64,000 bases of DNA from positions 903,291-967,290 of the forward strand of contig NZ_CANMQS010000002.1 in the NCBI RefSeq assembly GCF_947500075.1. Direction: 5' to 3'. This document shows positions 18,261-27,316 of the stretch, piece by piece. The stretch is from an uncultured Sulfitobacter sp. Its GTDB lineage: Bacteria > Pseudomonadota > Alphaproteobacteria > Rhodobacterales > Rhodobacteraceae. Every line of letters starts with the position of its first letter. Position 1 is the first letter of the stretch. The notes beneath the pieces were generated by a model that saw only the letters and a program-made list of their open reading frames with translations, was not told the origin of the DNA and ran no database searches. The position numbers were made by a program, and so were the translations under genes.

Positions 18261-18434
18261 ATGATCGTGATTATTATGGGCCTCATCGGGGCCGTCATTG
18301 GCGGGCAGACCGCGCGTAAACGGCAGGGAAATCGCAAGGATATTGCCCAATATGCAGCAGGTTACGGCATTGCCTTCATGTTGGCAGGTCTGATCATCAC
18401 GGTGCTGGTGGACCGCCTGTTCCTCGCCGGATAG
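18261..18434 (+). CDS. 57-residue membrane protein
   Basis: A short reading frame translates as a small protein with two hydrophobic segments, MIVIIMGLIGAVIGG and IAFMLAGLIITVLVDRLFLA, separated by a basic stretch TARKRQGNRKD. It starts 15 bp after the DUF2927 stop and ends 10 bp before the VWA gene, so it is very likely part of that operon. It matches no family I can name. The spacing and the strong membrane pattern argue that it is real. Confidence 0.7.
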   Translation: MIVIIMGLIGAVIGGQTARKRQGNRKDIAQYAAGYGIAFMLAGLIITVLVDRLFLAG

Positions 18435-18444
18435 GATTGCGCCT

Positions 18445-19632
18445 ATGTTCCTGCCCTTTTTCGATCAATTGCGCCGCCACAAGGTTCCCGTCTCCATGCG
18501 GGAGTTTCTTGCGTTTCTCGATGGCATGTCCGCGGGATTGGCAACCTATGACGTGGAGGCGTTTTATTATCTCGCCCGCGTTTCGATGGTGAAAGACGAA
18601 CGCAACATCGACAAATTTGATCAGGCCTTCGCGGCCGCCTTCAAGGGTTTGGAAAAAATCAGCTTTGATCAGGTGATGGAAGCCGTCGACATCCCCCGTG
18701 AGTGGCTGGAGAAGATGGCCGAGAAGCACCTCTCAGAGGAAGAAAAAGCCGAGATCGAAGCATTAGGTGGCTTCGACAAGCTCATGGAAACGCTGAAGAA
18801 ACGTCTGGAAGAACAGAAGGGCCGCCATCAGGGGGGCAACAAGTGGATGGGCACCGCGGGCACCTCTCCTTTCGGGGCCTATGGCTACAACCCCGAAGGC
18901 GTGCGCGTGGGCCAGAAGGAAAGCCGCCACCAGCGCGCGGTCAAGGTCTGGGACAAGCGAGAGTTCAAGAACCTCGATGACACGGTGGAGTTGGGCACGC
19001 GCAACATCAAAGTGGCGCTCAAACGCCTGCGTCGCTGGGCGCGGGACGGCGCGGATGATGAACTGGATCTGAACGGCACGATCCGCGCCACGGCGGAACA
19101 CGGCTATCTGGACGTCAAAACCCGGCCAGAGCGGCGCAATGCGGTCAAGGTCTTGTTATTTCTCGACATCGGCGGATCGATGGATCCGCATGTGAAGGTG
19201 GTTGAGGAATTGTTCAGCGCGGCCTCGGCGGAGTTCAAGCACATGGAGCATTTCTATTTCCACAACTGCCTTTACGAAGGTGTGTGGAAGGACAACCGCC
19301 GCCGCTGGGACGCGCAATTGCCGACGCATGAAATCCTGCGCACCTATGGCCCTGATTATAAATGTATTTTCGTCGGTGACGCGTCGATGTCACCCTATGA
19401 AATCGCCTACCCCGGTGGCGCGAATGAACATTGGAACGCGGAAGCCGGATCGGTCTGGCTGCAACGCGCGCGGGATCAGTGGAAGTCCAACCTCTGGATC
19501 AATCCGGTGCCGGAGAAATACTGGAACTACACCCAGTCGATCACCATGATTCAGGAGATCTTTGGCCCTGACGCCATGGTGCCCATGACACTCGAAGGCC
19601 TGTCGCGCGGCATTAAGGAATTGACGCGCTAA
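18445..19632 (+). CDS. CoxE-like VWA-domain protein (MoxR partner)
   Basis: 395 residues. The N-terminal 170 residues are helical and charged. The C-terminal half is a von Willebrand A domain with the metal site VLLFLDIGGSMDPH; the second position of the usual DxSxS is Gly here (DIGGS), as in this subfamily. The end EIFGPDAMVPMTLEGLSRGIKELTR is conserved in CoxE-like proteins. With the MoxR ATPase it probably forms a maturation or metal-insertion machine in the cytoplasm. The neighbouring P450 could be a client, though this is speculation. Confidence 0.88.
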   Translation: MFLPFFDQLRRHKVPVSMREFLAFLDGMSAGLATYDVEAFYYLARVSMVKDERNIDKFDQAFAAAFKGLEKISFDQVMEAVDIPREWLEKMAEKHLSEEEKAEIEALGGFDKLMETLKKRLEEQKGRHQGGNKWMGTAGTSPFGAYGYNPEGVRVGQKESRHQRAVKVWDKREFKNLDDTVELGTRNIKVALKRLRRWARDGADDELDLNGTIRATAEHGYLDVKTRPERRNAVKVLLFLDIGGSMDPHVKVVEELFSAASAEFKHMEHFYFHNCLYEGVWKDNRRRWDAQLPTHEILRTYGPDYKCIFVGDASMSPYEIAYPGGANEHWNAEAGSVWLQRARDQWKSNLWINPVPEKYWNYTQSITMIQEIFGPDAMVPMTLEGLSRGIKELTR

Positions 19633-19655
19633 CCATCCCGCGTAGGCTGCGCCCC

Positions 19656-20813
19656 ATGTCTGACGCCCCCATCACCCACATCGACCCTGCTGCTTTTGCG
19701 GTGGATCCCTACCCTGAGCTGGCACAGATGCGGCGCACGGCCCCAATCACCTATGTGCCGGAATTGAACGCCACGCTGATCACCCGCCGTGCCGATATCC
19801 ATCGGGAAGAAAAGCGCATCCATGTGTTTTCCTCCGTCCAGCCCGGCGGGCTGATGGAAAAGATCATGGGCCTCAACATGATGCGACAGGATGGCGACGG
19901 GCATATGGCCGAACGCCGCGCGCTCTTTCCCGCGCTCAGCCCCCGCACCGTGGCCGATCACTGGGCGCCGCAGTTCAAACAGATTGTCGCGGCGCGGCTG
20001 GACGCGCTGGCCCCGCAGGGGGGCTGCGATCTGGTGACGGAATTTGCCATGCCGGTCTCTGGTGCCGCACTTTGTGCGATGACGGGTCTGACCAACATCT
20101 CGCCCGCCCAGATGGACCGTGCCAGTCAGGAGATGCTGGATGCGGTGGCCAATTACATCGCCGACCCGGAGGTGGACCGCAAAGGCTTTGCGCAAGCGGC
20201 CTTTGTGGATGAGGCCATTGATGCGCGGCTGGCCGTACTGCGTGCAACGCCTGACCCTTCGATCCTCAGCGTGCTGGACCGCGCAGGCATGCCCCGGCCC
20301 AGCATCGGGGCGAACGTCAAGGTCATCATCGGCGGTGGCCAGAATGAGCCGCGCGACGCAATCGCTGGCCTCCTGTGGGCGCTGCTGAGCAATCCCGACC
20401 AACGCGCGCATCTGGAGGATGGCACGGTCAACTATGTCAGTGCCTTCACGGAGTATGCACGGTTTGTGGCCCCGATCCAGATGATCCCCCGTATGGTGGC
20501 CTCAAAAGACACCGTCGAAGGCGTGACGTTTGAGGTCGGCGACCGGGTTTTCCTGATGGTTGGCTCTGCCTGCCGGGACGAGGAAGTGTTTGAAAACGCG
20601 GATCAATTCGATCTGACCCGCGACACGTCGGCCGCGATCCCCTTTGGCGCAGGGCCGCATTTCTGCGCCGGTGCAGCAGCCGCGCGCACCTTGGTGGCGG
20701 AATACGCCGTGCCGATGATCCTTGCGCGTTTTCCAGCACTTGCGCTGGCTGGTCCTGTCCCTTTCCGCGGCTGGGCGTTTCGGGGCCCAACCCACGTCCC
20801 CGTCACATGGTAG
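19656..20813 (+). CDS. Cytochrome P450
   Basis: 385 residues, the size of soluble bacterial P450s. The haem loop is FGAGPHFCAGAAAARTL with the ligand Cys. EYAR gives the ExxR of helix K. The I-helix reads IIGGGQNEPRDAIAG, so the usual acid-threonine pair (D/E-T) is replaced by E-P; this may change oxygen activation. It starts 23 bp after the VWA gene and is probably co-transcribed. No ferredoxin or reductase gene is adjacent. The substrate is unknown. Confidence 0.92.
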   Translation: MSDAPITHIDPAAFAVDPYPELAQMRRTAPITYVPELNATLITRRADIHREEKRIHVFSSVQPGGLMEKIMGLNMMRQDGDGHMAERRALFPALSPRTVADHWAPQFKQIVAARLDALAPQGGCDLVTEFAMPVSGAALCAMTGLTNISPAQMDRASQEMLDAVANYIADPEVDRKGFAQAAFVDEAIDARLAVLRATPDPSILSVLDRAGMPRPSIGANVKVIIGGGQNEPRDAIAGLLWALLSNPDQRAHLEDGTVNYVSAFTEYARFVAPIQMIPRMVASKDTVEGVTFEVGDRVFLMVGSACRDEEVFENADQFDLTRDTSAAIPFGAGPHFCAGAAAARTLVAEYAVPMILARFPALALAGPVPFRGWAFRGPTHVPVTW

Positions 20814-20894
20814 CGCCCCCGGCCTGCGTCATCCTTTGTCAAATACCACCCTCCCCCGCTTGCCCGCAGGCATTTCGCCCCCATATTCAATGAC

Positions 20895-21578
20895 ATGATC
20901 CGCGTTCTTCCCATCCTGCTGGCCGTCGCTTACGGCCTCATCATGTACCGCTTCTCCGCCTGGCGGACGGCGAAGGAACTGGATGCGAAATCCACCGTGC
21001 TCGCCGATCCGGTGCTGAAGAAACTGAGCGACAAGATGGCCACCGCGCTGGATCTGCCGCGCATCAAGGTGCACATCTATGAGATCGAGCCGGTCAATGG
21101 CCTTGCAGCACCCGACGGGCGGATTTTCATCACACGCGGATTCTACAAGAAGTTCAGAGCGGGTGACGTCACGGCTGAGGAACTGGCCAGCGTGATCGCC
21201 CATGAGTTGGGCCACGTCGCTCTGGGGCATTCGCGCCGGCGGATGATCGACTTCTCAGGCCAGAACGCAATGCGCACGGCGCTGGCGATGGTGTTGGGTC
21301 GCTTCATTCCATTTGTCGGGGTGTGGATTGCCAATATGCTGACCACGCTTCTGGCGGCACGGCTGTCACGCAGTGATGAATATGAAGCCGACGCTTATGC
21401 CGCAGCGTTGCTGACCAAAGCCGGGATCGGTGTCGCGCCACAGATTTCGCTGTTCAAGAAGCTTGAAGCCCTCACGCAGAGCAACCATGGCACGGCACCT
21501 GCGTGGCTCTTGAGCCATCCCAAGACGGAGGAGCGTATTACAGCGCTAAAACGGCTAGAGGCAAAATGGGAACCGTGA
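20895..21578 (+). CDS. M48-family zinc metalloprotease
   Basis: 227 residues with an N-terminal membrane segment (1-18) and a second hydrophobic stretch after the active site. HELGH at 103-107 gives the two zinc-binding histidines and the catalytic Glu. The third ligand is probably the Glu in SDEYEADAYA. The end has LLSHPKTEERI, typical of HtpX/Ste24-like proteins. These enzymes degrade misfolded membrane or envelope proteins. It begins 81 bp after the P450 gene. The substrate is not known. Confidence 0.9.
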   Translation: MIRVLPILLAVAYGLIMYRFSAWRTAKELDAKSTVLADPVLKKLSDKMATALDLPRIKVHIYEIEPVNGLAAPDGRIFITRGFYKKFRAGDVTAEELASVIAHELGHVALGHSRRRMIDFSGQNAMRTALAMVLGRFIPFVGVWIANMLTTLLAARLSRSDEYEADAYAAALLTKAGIGVAPQISLFKKLEALTQSNHGTAPAWLLSHPKTEERITALKRLEAKWEP

Positions 21579-21603
21579 TTTATCAGAGCCTTACGGCGCG
21601 ATA

Positions 21604-22158
21604 TTAATCCCGTGAAAGCACCTTGGCCAGACGTGGCAGGCGGGCTTTCTTGAACAAACCCCGCATCTCCCAATCCGTGCCGGACAAGGTGCGCGCGGTC
21701 TCCAACACGTTCTCGGCCACGGCGCGGATCGCCTGCTCATGTTCAGGCCAGAGCTGCATCAGGTAGCTGTCCGGATCGACGCGCGTCAGCCCCTCTTCCG
21801 CCAATGTTCCGCGTGGGAAATCCTTGGCGTTCAGCGTCATGATCATGTCCGCCCCGGCATCGACGGCGACAGCCAGCACATGAATGTCGTTTTCATCGGG
21901 CAACCACAGCCGCGCGGCAACGCCCGGCGCTGCGGGCCGTTCCGCCTGTGGCCATGCTGGACGCAGCAGGGCAATCTCCGCCCGTGCCTGCGCTTCGCCT
22001 TCGGCACCCAACTTGATTGCGGCACGTGCCCATTCTTCCAGCAGGCGTTCTGACCAAATGGGTTCAAAGGCCCCCGCCCGTGCCACCCCCAGCACCACCT
22101 CGCGCATCACCGTAGGATACAGCACGCAGGCGTCGATAAGAACGCGCGGGCCGCTCAC
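21604..22158 (-). CDS. PIN-domain protein (RSP_2648 type)
   Basis: 184 residues. The first strand RVLIDACVLYPT holds the first catalytic Asp of a PIN nuclease. WLPDENDIHVLAVAVDAGADMIMTLNAKDFP holds the later acidic residues. PIN proteins cut RNA and are often toxins, but this type is longer than VapC, has no antitoxin partner here, and starts at an ATGA overlap with an RNA methyltransferase gene. A housekeeping role in RNA processing is therefore also possible. Confidence 0.82.
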   Translation of the reverse strand: MSGPRVLIDACVLYPTVMREVVLGVARAGAFEPIWSERLLEEWARAAIKLGAEGEAQARAEIALLRPAWPQAERPAAPGVAARLWLPDENDIHVLAVAVDAGADMIMTLNAKDFPRGTLAEEGLTRVDPDSYLMQLWPEHEQAIRAVAENVLETARTLSGTDWEMRGLFKKARLPRLAKVLSRD

Positions 22159-23378
22159 ACCCGGAAGAACAGCGACTTCAGATAGCCGCTTTCAGCAAGC
22201 TGCGGCAATTGCGGATGATCGGGGCCTGCAAAACCCGTATGCAGCAACGTCGCATGACGTCCCGCCCGCCCGATGCCGCGCACACAGGCGCCGCGGAACT
22301 GGGTGATATCCACCGCATGAGAGCACGAACACAGCGCCAGCGTGCCATTCTCCGCCACCAGCGGCGCAGCAAGCCGTGCCACCCGCTCATAGGCGCGCAG
22401 ACCTGCCTCAGCGGCGTTGCGCGAAGGTGCAAAGGCGGGTGGATCGCAGATCACCAGATCAAATGTCGCGCCCTCTTCCTTGAGAGCGGCCAAAACCTCA
22501 AACGCATCCCCCTGCCGGGTTTCGAACCGGTCAGCCATGCCCATGGCTTCGGCCCCACCCGCCGCCAGCGCCAGAGCCGGAGCCGATCCGTCCACCGCCA
22601 AAGCCTGCGCCGCTCCTGCCGCCAAGGCAGCAAGAGAGAACCCACCGACATGGCAAAAAACATCCAAAACCCGCGCCTTACGGGCGAACCCTGACGCAAA
22701 CGCATGGTTCGGACGCTGATCAAAGAACAACCCGGTTTTCTGGCCCCCTGTCAGGTCCGCAAGATAGATCGCACCGTTCATCGGAACCTGCACCGGTGCA
22801 TCCGGCGCAACACCTGCGAGCACCATGTTCTGATCGTCGAGCCCTTCCAAAGACCGCGCCCGACCGCTGGCGCTTTTGAGCACATTGGCCACGCCCGTCA
22901 CGGCTTGCAGCGCTGCACACAGCGGCGCGATACGCACATCCGACCACGCGGCATTGGGCTGCACGACGCAGGTGTCTCCAAAACGGTCGATGATCACACC
23001 CGGCAGGCCATCGGCTTCTGCATGGATCAGGCGGTAGAACGGCGCGTCATACAGCTTGCTGCGCAGGGCAAAGGCGCGGGATATGTGCCGCTCAAACCAA
23101 TCCTGATCGATCACCGCGTCCGGATCGCGGTCCAGCATGCGGGCGATGATCTTGCTGTCAGGGTTCAGCGCCACGAGGCCCAGCGGTTGGCGGGCGGAAT
23201 CCTCCAGCCGCGCGATGGTCCCTGCTGCCAGCTTGCGGGTGCGGCGGTCGGTGACCATTTCGTTGGCATAGACCCAGGGAAATCCATGGCGGATGGCCCG
23301 CGCATTGGCCTTGGGCATCAGCCGGACGGTCGGCAGGGCGTCAGATGGGTCGGGGGATGGGGAAAGGGGCGCTGTCAT
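22155..23378 (-). CDS. Class I SAM-dependent rRNA methyltransferase (RlmI-like)
   Basis: 407 residues. An N-terminal PUA-like region (about 25-95, KANARAIRHGFPWVYANEM) precedes a Rossmann methyltransferase domain with VLDVFCHVGGFSLAALAAGA (SAM site) and DLVICDPPAFAPS, the PP motif of m5C enzymes. Family members methylate a cytosine of 23S rRNA. The start codon lies in the loop of a perfect 8-bp hairpin whose stem holds the AGGGGG binding site. Its stop overlaps the start of the PIN gene. Confidence 0.88.
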   Translation of the reverse strand: MTAPLSPSPDPSDALPTVRLMPKANARAIRHGFPWVYANEMVTDRRTRKLAAGTIARLEDSARQPLGLVALNPDSKIIARMLDRDPDAVIDQDWFERHISRAFALRSKLYDAPFYRLIHAEADGLPGVIIDRFGDTCVVQPNAAWSDVRIAPLCAALQAVTGVANVLKSASGRARSLEGLDDQNMVLAGVAPDAPVQVPMNGAIYLADLTGGQKTGLFFDQRPNHAFASGFARKARVLDVFCHVGGFSLAALAAGAAQALAVDGSAPALALAAGGAEAMGMADRFETRQGDAFEVLAALKEEGATFDLVICDPPAFAPSRNAAEAGLRAYERVARLAAPLVAENGTLALCSCSHAVDITQFRGACVRGIGRAGRHATLLHTGFAGPDHPQLPQLAESGYLKSLFFRV

Positions 23379-23386
23379 AGCGCCCC
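23366..23386 (-). promoter_or_regulatory. Hairpin that encloses the start codon of the rRNA methyltransferase gene
   Basis: On the minus strand GGGGCGCT and AGCGCCCC pair perfectly around a five-base loop ATGAC that contains the ATG. The ribosome binding site (AGGGGG) is inside the stem. The RNA could therefore limit its own translation. Confidence 0.55.
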
Positions 23387-23452
23387 CTCTAGCCGTTTCA
23401 TCTGTTGTGCGAAAGGTCCGTTGTGACCCTTGCCGGATCAGATCATGTCAAA

Positions 23453-24061
23453 TCAGACCGGGCTTTTGCGCAATTCGTCCTGAATGACCAAGGACAGATA
23501 GGTGGTCACCCGCACGCGCTGGGTCTGGCCGCGCTGCACCGCTTCGATGGCGGCCACACCGCCCAATGCGGGCAGGTTGGCTTCGACAAGCCGCGCCGGC
23601 AGGACAACATCACCGGTTTTTGCATCATAGACGGTCAGGAAGAACTCCATGTTGTGCACACCGCCCACGCGCTCCCGCGCGCGCTCTGACAGAGAGTGGA
23701 AGCGTTTGACCTGCACATCGACAATCACGGGACGATCCCCGTTCATGGTGCTGGTGCCGCTGGTAAAGGCTTCTTCGAAGATCGTCTTGACCTGCTGGCG
23801 GCGGTCGCCCAGATCATCACCGCGCCAGACAATATCAGCACGCGGGTAATAACCATTTGCCTCGGTCACGGTCAGCGACTGCGGCACCCGGACATTGATG
23901 CCCGTGACGTCCATCGAGGGCATCACCGCCTCTTGCTGGAAAGAAAGGGCTGGATCCCCGGCACCCAGTGCAACGGAAGTGGTTGAAACATCAGGGGCAG
24001 CGCCACAGGCGGCAACCATGCCTCCCAGGCCAAGGGCTGCGATCAGGCGAAGAGTTTTCAT
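23453..24061 (-). CDS. DUF6778-type lipoprotein
   Basis: 202 residues. MKTLRLIAALGLGGMVAAC is a lipoprotein signal with the lipobox VAAC. The mature part has a mixed alpha/beta pattern without known catalytic residues (VPQSLTVTEANGYYPRADIVWRGD, VIVDVQVKRFHSLSERAR). It resembles conserved Rhodobacteraceae lipoproteins of the DUF6778 group. It stands alone between the methyltransferase operon and glnE. The function is not known. Confidence 0.78.
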   Translation of the reverse strand: MKTLRLIAALGLGGMVAACGAAPDVSTTSVALGAGDPALSFQQEAVMPSMDVTGINVRVPQSLTVTEANGYYPRADIVWRGDDLGDRRQQVKTIFEEAFTSGTSTMNGDRPVIVDVQVKRFHSLSERARERVGGVHNMEFFLTVYDAKTGDVVLPARLVEANLPALGGVAAIEAVQRGQTQRVRVTTYLSLVIQDELRKSPV

Positions 24062-24220
24062 TTGGGTTCTCCCAGTTTGTGGACGAAATCCACATGTCTA
24101 TTGGAACCACCATTGCAGATAGAATAGGGCGAGATTGCGCCAAAAGGTGTGTGTATTCAGACCTTTTTCATGCCGATACCAAGGACAGGCTGCCCTGTTT
24201 AGGGCGTGATTGACCCCTGA

Positions 24221-24493
24221 TCAGTTCCGCGCGCGGCTGCGCCAGCCGCCGCGCCGCCTGGGCGCAGCCATGCTGGTCAGGCCTTCGGTCAGAACAGCAG
24301 ACATGGGATGATCCGGGGCCGAACCGGCATATTGATCCAGCAACACCCGGATGCTGGAGCCGGTGTCCTGCTCCAGCGGCAGGCTCAGCGCCCAATCCAG
24401 AAAGATCGTGCGGCATTCCGCAGGTGTGATCCCTTCAATCCGGTAGGCTTCAAGGATCAGCCCCTTGGGGTCGGTTTCAGTGCCTTTGTTCAT
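24221..24493 (-). CDS. 90-residue conserved-looking hypothetical protein downstream of glnE
   Basis: The ATG at 24493 overlaps the glnE stop (ATGA), which implies translational coupling. The product MNKGTETDPKGLILEAYRIEG... is acidic and helical in its first 65 residues and ends in a basic tail (PRRRGGWRSRARN). I recognise no domain. The coupling to glnE is the main reason to believe it is a real gene and suggests a link to nitrogen regulation. Confidence 0.65.
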   Translation of the reverse strand: MNKGTETDPKGLILEAYRIEGITPAECRTIFLDWALSLPLEQDTGSSIRVLLDQYAGSAPDHPMSAVLTEGLTSMAAPRRRGGWRSRARN

Positions 24494-27282
24494 GGTGCAT
24501 CGTTCCGTGCATTGAGCGCTGCATCGATGATCCCGGCCGCTTGGGCGTAATGCTGGTCCATCCGCGCCTCCAGAGCACTCAGGGTGTCGCATTCAAGCGA
24601 CTGCGCCAGAAACGCTGCCCCCGCCTGCCCCAGATCGCTGCCCTGCACGGGTGCCGCCGACAGCAGCCGCCCGGCGCATTGCAGGGCCCAGCAGGTGTCA
24701 TAGGCCGCTGTCAGCCGTGCGGCCTCATCAGCCGTCAGAACACCTGCCTCCTGTGCTGAGGCGAGCCCCTCCGAAATCTGATGCGCGGCTGTGCCCGTCA
24801 ACAGTGCACCGGCCTGTGCCAAAAGCTCGATGTCCTGCATCCGTCCTTTGCCAATCTTGGCATCCAGCACGCCCACAGGGCTTTTGGCGGCGGCGATCTT
24901 CTCCCGCATCTCGGCCACATCGGACAGGATGTCATTGCCTGCGCGCGGCAAGGACAGGATCGTGGCACAAAGCGCCTCGACATCCGCCCCCAGCGCCTGC
25001 GGTCCCGCAACGACCCGCGCGCGGGTCAGCGCCAGATGCTCCCACGTCCAGGCTTCGGATTTCTGATAGTTCTCGAAACTGTTCAGGGCCGTGGCCACCG
25101 GCCCCTGATTGCCAGAGGGGCGCAGGCGCATGTCGATCTCATAGAGTTTGCCCTGCGCCATCGGCGCTGTCATGGCGGTGATCATCGCCTGCGTGAGGCG
25201 CGCATAGTAAAGCCGCGTGGCCAGCGGGCGCGGCCCCTCGGACATGTCCTGATCCTGCGGATCATAGATCACCAGCATATCCAGATCAGAGGTCGCCGTC
25301 AGCCGCCCTGCCCCCAGCGATCCCATGCCAAGGATCACCGCCCCCCGTCCGGGCGGCGGCCCGTGGCGGGTGGCGAACTGATCGACCACGACGGGCCACA
25401 GGGCTGCCAGCACCGCGCGGGCCAGATCAGCGTACTGCCGACCTGCCTGCGCAGGCCCGGTCAATCCGCGCAGCAGGTGCACCCCGATCCGAAAATGCCA
25501 TTCGCGCGCCCAGCGTCGGGTTTCATCCAGCCGCGTCTCATAATCCCCCGCCTCTTCAAGGTGTGCGGCCAGCAGTCTGGTCAGCTCCCCCTCTCCCGGC
25601 CAGTCAGAGAAGAAATCCCCCCCGATCACCGCATCAAACACGCCTGCATTTCGCGACAGATGCGCGGCAAGGGCGGGCGATGTGTTGATCGTCTCAATCA
25701 GCAGGTCAGCCAGTTGCGGATTGGCCTGAAGGAGCGAGAAAAGCTGCACCCCCGCAGGCAAGCCGGACAGGAAACCATCAAACGCCAGCAGCGCTTCATC
25801 TGGTTTGGAGGCCTGCGCCAGCCGCGCCAGCAGGTCGGGCTTGAGCTGCTCAAACAACGCCGCGCCGCGCGGGCTGCGCAGTGCCGGGTAGCTGAGCCAC
25901 CGGTCAAGCACCGTTTCATCAAACGCATGGGACGCCGCAGGCGCCGCCGTCGGCTGCGCGCCAGACCCGGCAAAGAACCCCTCTGCCAGATCATGCACCG
26001 CACTGAGCCTGCGGTGCAGATCCTTTTTGAGATCGTCCACATCGCTGTCCATGAAGGCCGCAAGCCGGGCAAACCCTTCGGCGCTTTGCGGCAGATCGTG
26101 GGTCTGCGCGTCGCGCAGCATTTGCAGCCGGTGTTCGACGGTGCGGTGCGCGGCATAGTGATCCACCAGCGTCTCTGCCGCATCCTGTGGCACCCATCCG
26201 CGCTCTGCCAGTATGCGCAAGCCGTCACAGGTGCCGCGCACACGCAGATCGACATCGCGCCCTCCGGCGATCAACTGGCGGGTCTGGGTGAAAAACTCGA
26301 TCTCCCGAATGCCGCCGCGCCCCAGTTTCATGTTGTGCCCCGGCAGGGTGATCGGCCCGCCAAGACCCTTGTGGGCGCGGATCGCCAGCCGCATGTCGTG
26401 GGCGTCCTGAATGGCCGCGAAATCAAGGTGCTTGCGCCAGACGAACGGCGTCAGGGTCTTGAGAAACCTGTTGCCCGCCGCGATGTCGCCTGCGGCCGCG
26501 CGCGCCTTGATGTAGGCTGCCCTTTCCCAGGTGCGACCAAGGGATTCGTAATACCGCTCCGCCGCTTCCATCGCCATGCAGACCGGCGTGACACCGCTGT
26601 CCGGGCGCAGGCGCAGGTCCGTGCGGAAAACGTACCCCTCGGCTGTCAGATCGCTCAATGTGGCAGACATCGCGCGGGTGGCACGCACAAAGGCGGTGCG
26701 GGCATCGTGGAAATCGTCCGCTTCAAACCGCGTCTCGTCGAAAAGACAGATCAGGTCGATGTCGGATGAATAATTCAGCTCCCCCGCGCCCATCTTGCCC
26801 ATGGCCAGCACCACCATGCCCGCCGCATCCGCCAGATCATCCAGCGTCATGCCGGGCAGCTTGCCCCGCTTGATCTGCGCGCCAAGGCCTGCGCGCAAGG
26901 CCGCCTGACAGGCCGCATCGGCAAAATCGGTCAGTGCCGTGGTGACCTGTTCCAACGTCCAAGCCCCGCCCAGATCCGCCAGCGCTGTCATCAGGGCCAC
27001 CCGGCGCTTGGCCTGCCGCAGCGCATCCGCCAGATCGGCCCCTTCATAGTGGCGCGCGGTGTCGATCACCGCCGCCACCGCCGCCGCCGGTGCCGCGACG
27101 GCGTCTTGCAGCCACGCAGCCTCCTTGCTGATCAAAGCCGCCAGATAAGGCGCGCAGGACGCCGCTCCGCCCACCAGCGCACGCAACTCCGGCGGCAGGT
27201 CTGGCACTTGTGCCTCCGCCTCAACGGCAAGGGCATCGTCAAAGCGGCGGGGCGTGCGGGTGATCTGAGCGGCGAGAGGCAT
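24490..27282 (-). CDS. glnE: Glutamine synthetase adenylyltransferase/deadenylyltransferase
   Basis: 930 residues. Two nucleotidyltransferase domains are visible: the first has ELNYSSDIDLICLFDE (residues about 190-205) and the second GAGRLTATSDLDMLVIYDP (about 705), each followed by a helical GlnD-like partner domain. The enzyme adds AMP to glutamine synthetase when nitrogen is plentiful and removes it when nitrogen is scarce, under PII control. ATG 27282 has GGGGG at a good distance; ATG 27288 is an alternative. The gene is divergent from ybaK and its stop overlaps the small gene downstream. Confidence 0.95.
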   Translation of the reverse strand: MPLAAQITRTPRRFDDALAVEAEAQVPDLPPELRALVGGAASCAPYLAALISKEAAWLQDAVAAPAAAVAAVIDTARHYEGADLADALRQAKRRVALMTALADLGGAWTLEQVTTALTDFADAACQAALRAGLGAQIKRGKLPGMTLDDLADAAGMVVLAMGKMGAGELNYSSDIDLICLFDETRFEADDFHDARTAFVRATRAMSATLSDLTAEGYVFRTDLRLRPDSGVTPVCMAMEAAERYYESLGRTWERAAYIKARAAAGDIAAGNRFLKTLTPFVWRKHLDFAAIQDAHDMRLAIRAHKGLGGPITLPGHNMKLGRGGIREIEFFTQTRQLIAGGRDVDLRVRGTCDGLRILAERGWVPQDAAETLVDHYAAHRTVEHRLQMLRDAQTHDLPQSAEGFARLAAFMDSDVDDLKKDLHRRLSAVHDLAEGFFAGSGAQPTAAPAASHAFDETVLDRWLSYPALRSPRGAALFEQLKPDLLARLAQASKPDEALLAFDGFLSGLPAGVQLFSLLQANPQLADLLIETINTSPALAAHLSRNAGVFDAVIGGDFFSDWPGEGELTRLLAAHLEEAGDYETRLDETRRWAREWHFRIGVHLLRGLTGPAQAGRQYADLARAVLAALWPVVVDQFATRHGPPPGRGAVILGMGSLGAGRLTATSDLDMLVIYDPQDQDMSEGPRPLATRLYYARLTQAMITAMTAPMAQGKLYEIDMRLRPSGNQGPVATALNSFENYQKSEAWTWEHLALTRARVVAGPQALGADVEALCATILSLPRAGNDILSDVAEMREKIAAAKSPVGVLDAKIGKGRMQDIELLAQAGALLTGTAAHQISEGLASAQEAGVLTADEAARLTAAYDTCWALQCAGRLLSAAPVQGSDLGQAGAAFLAQSLECDTLSALEARMDQHYAQAAGIIDAALNARNDAP

Positions 27283-27316
27283 TGTCATGCCCCCAGCTTT
27301 GCGACAGTGTCGCGCC

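Noticed and set aside
24781..26769. 662-codon open frame opposite glnE
   Set aside because: Shadow frame of glnE with no recognisable domain and a biased composition.
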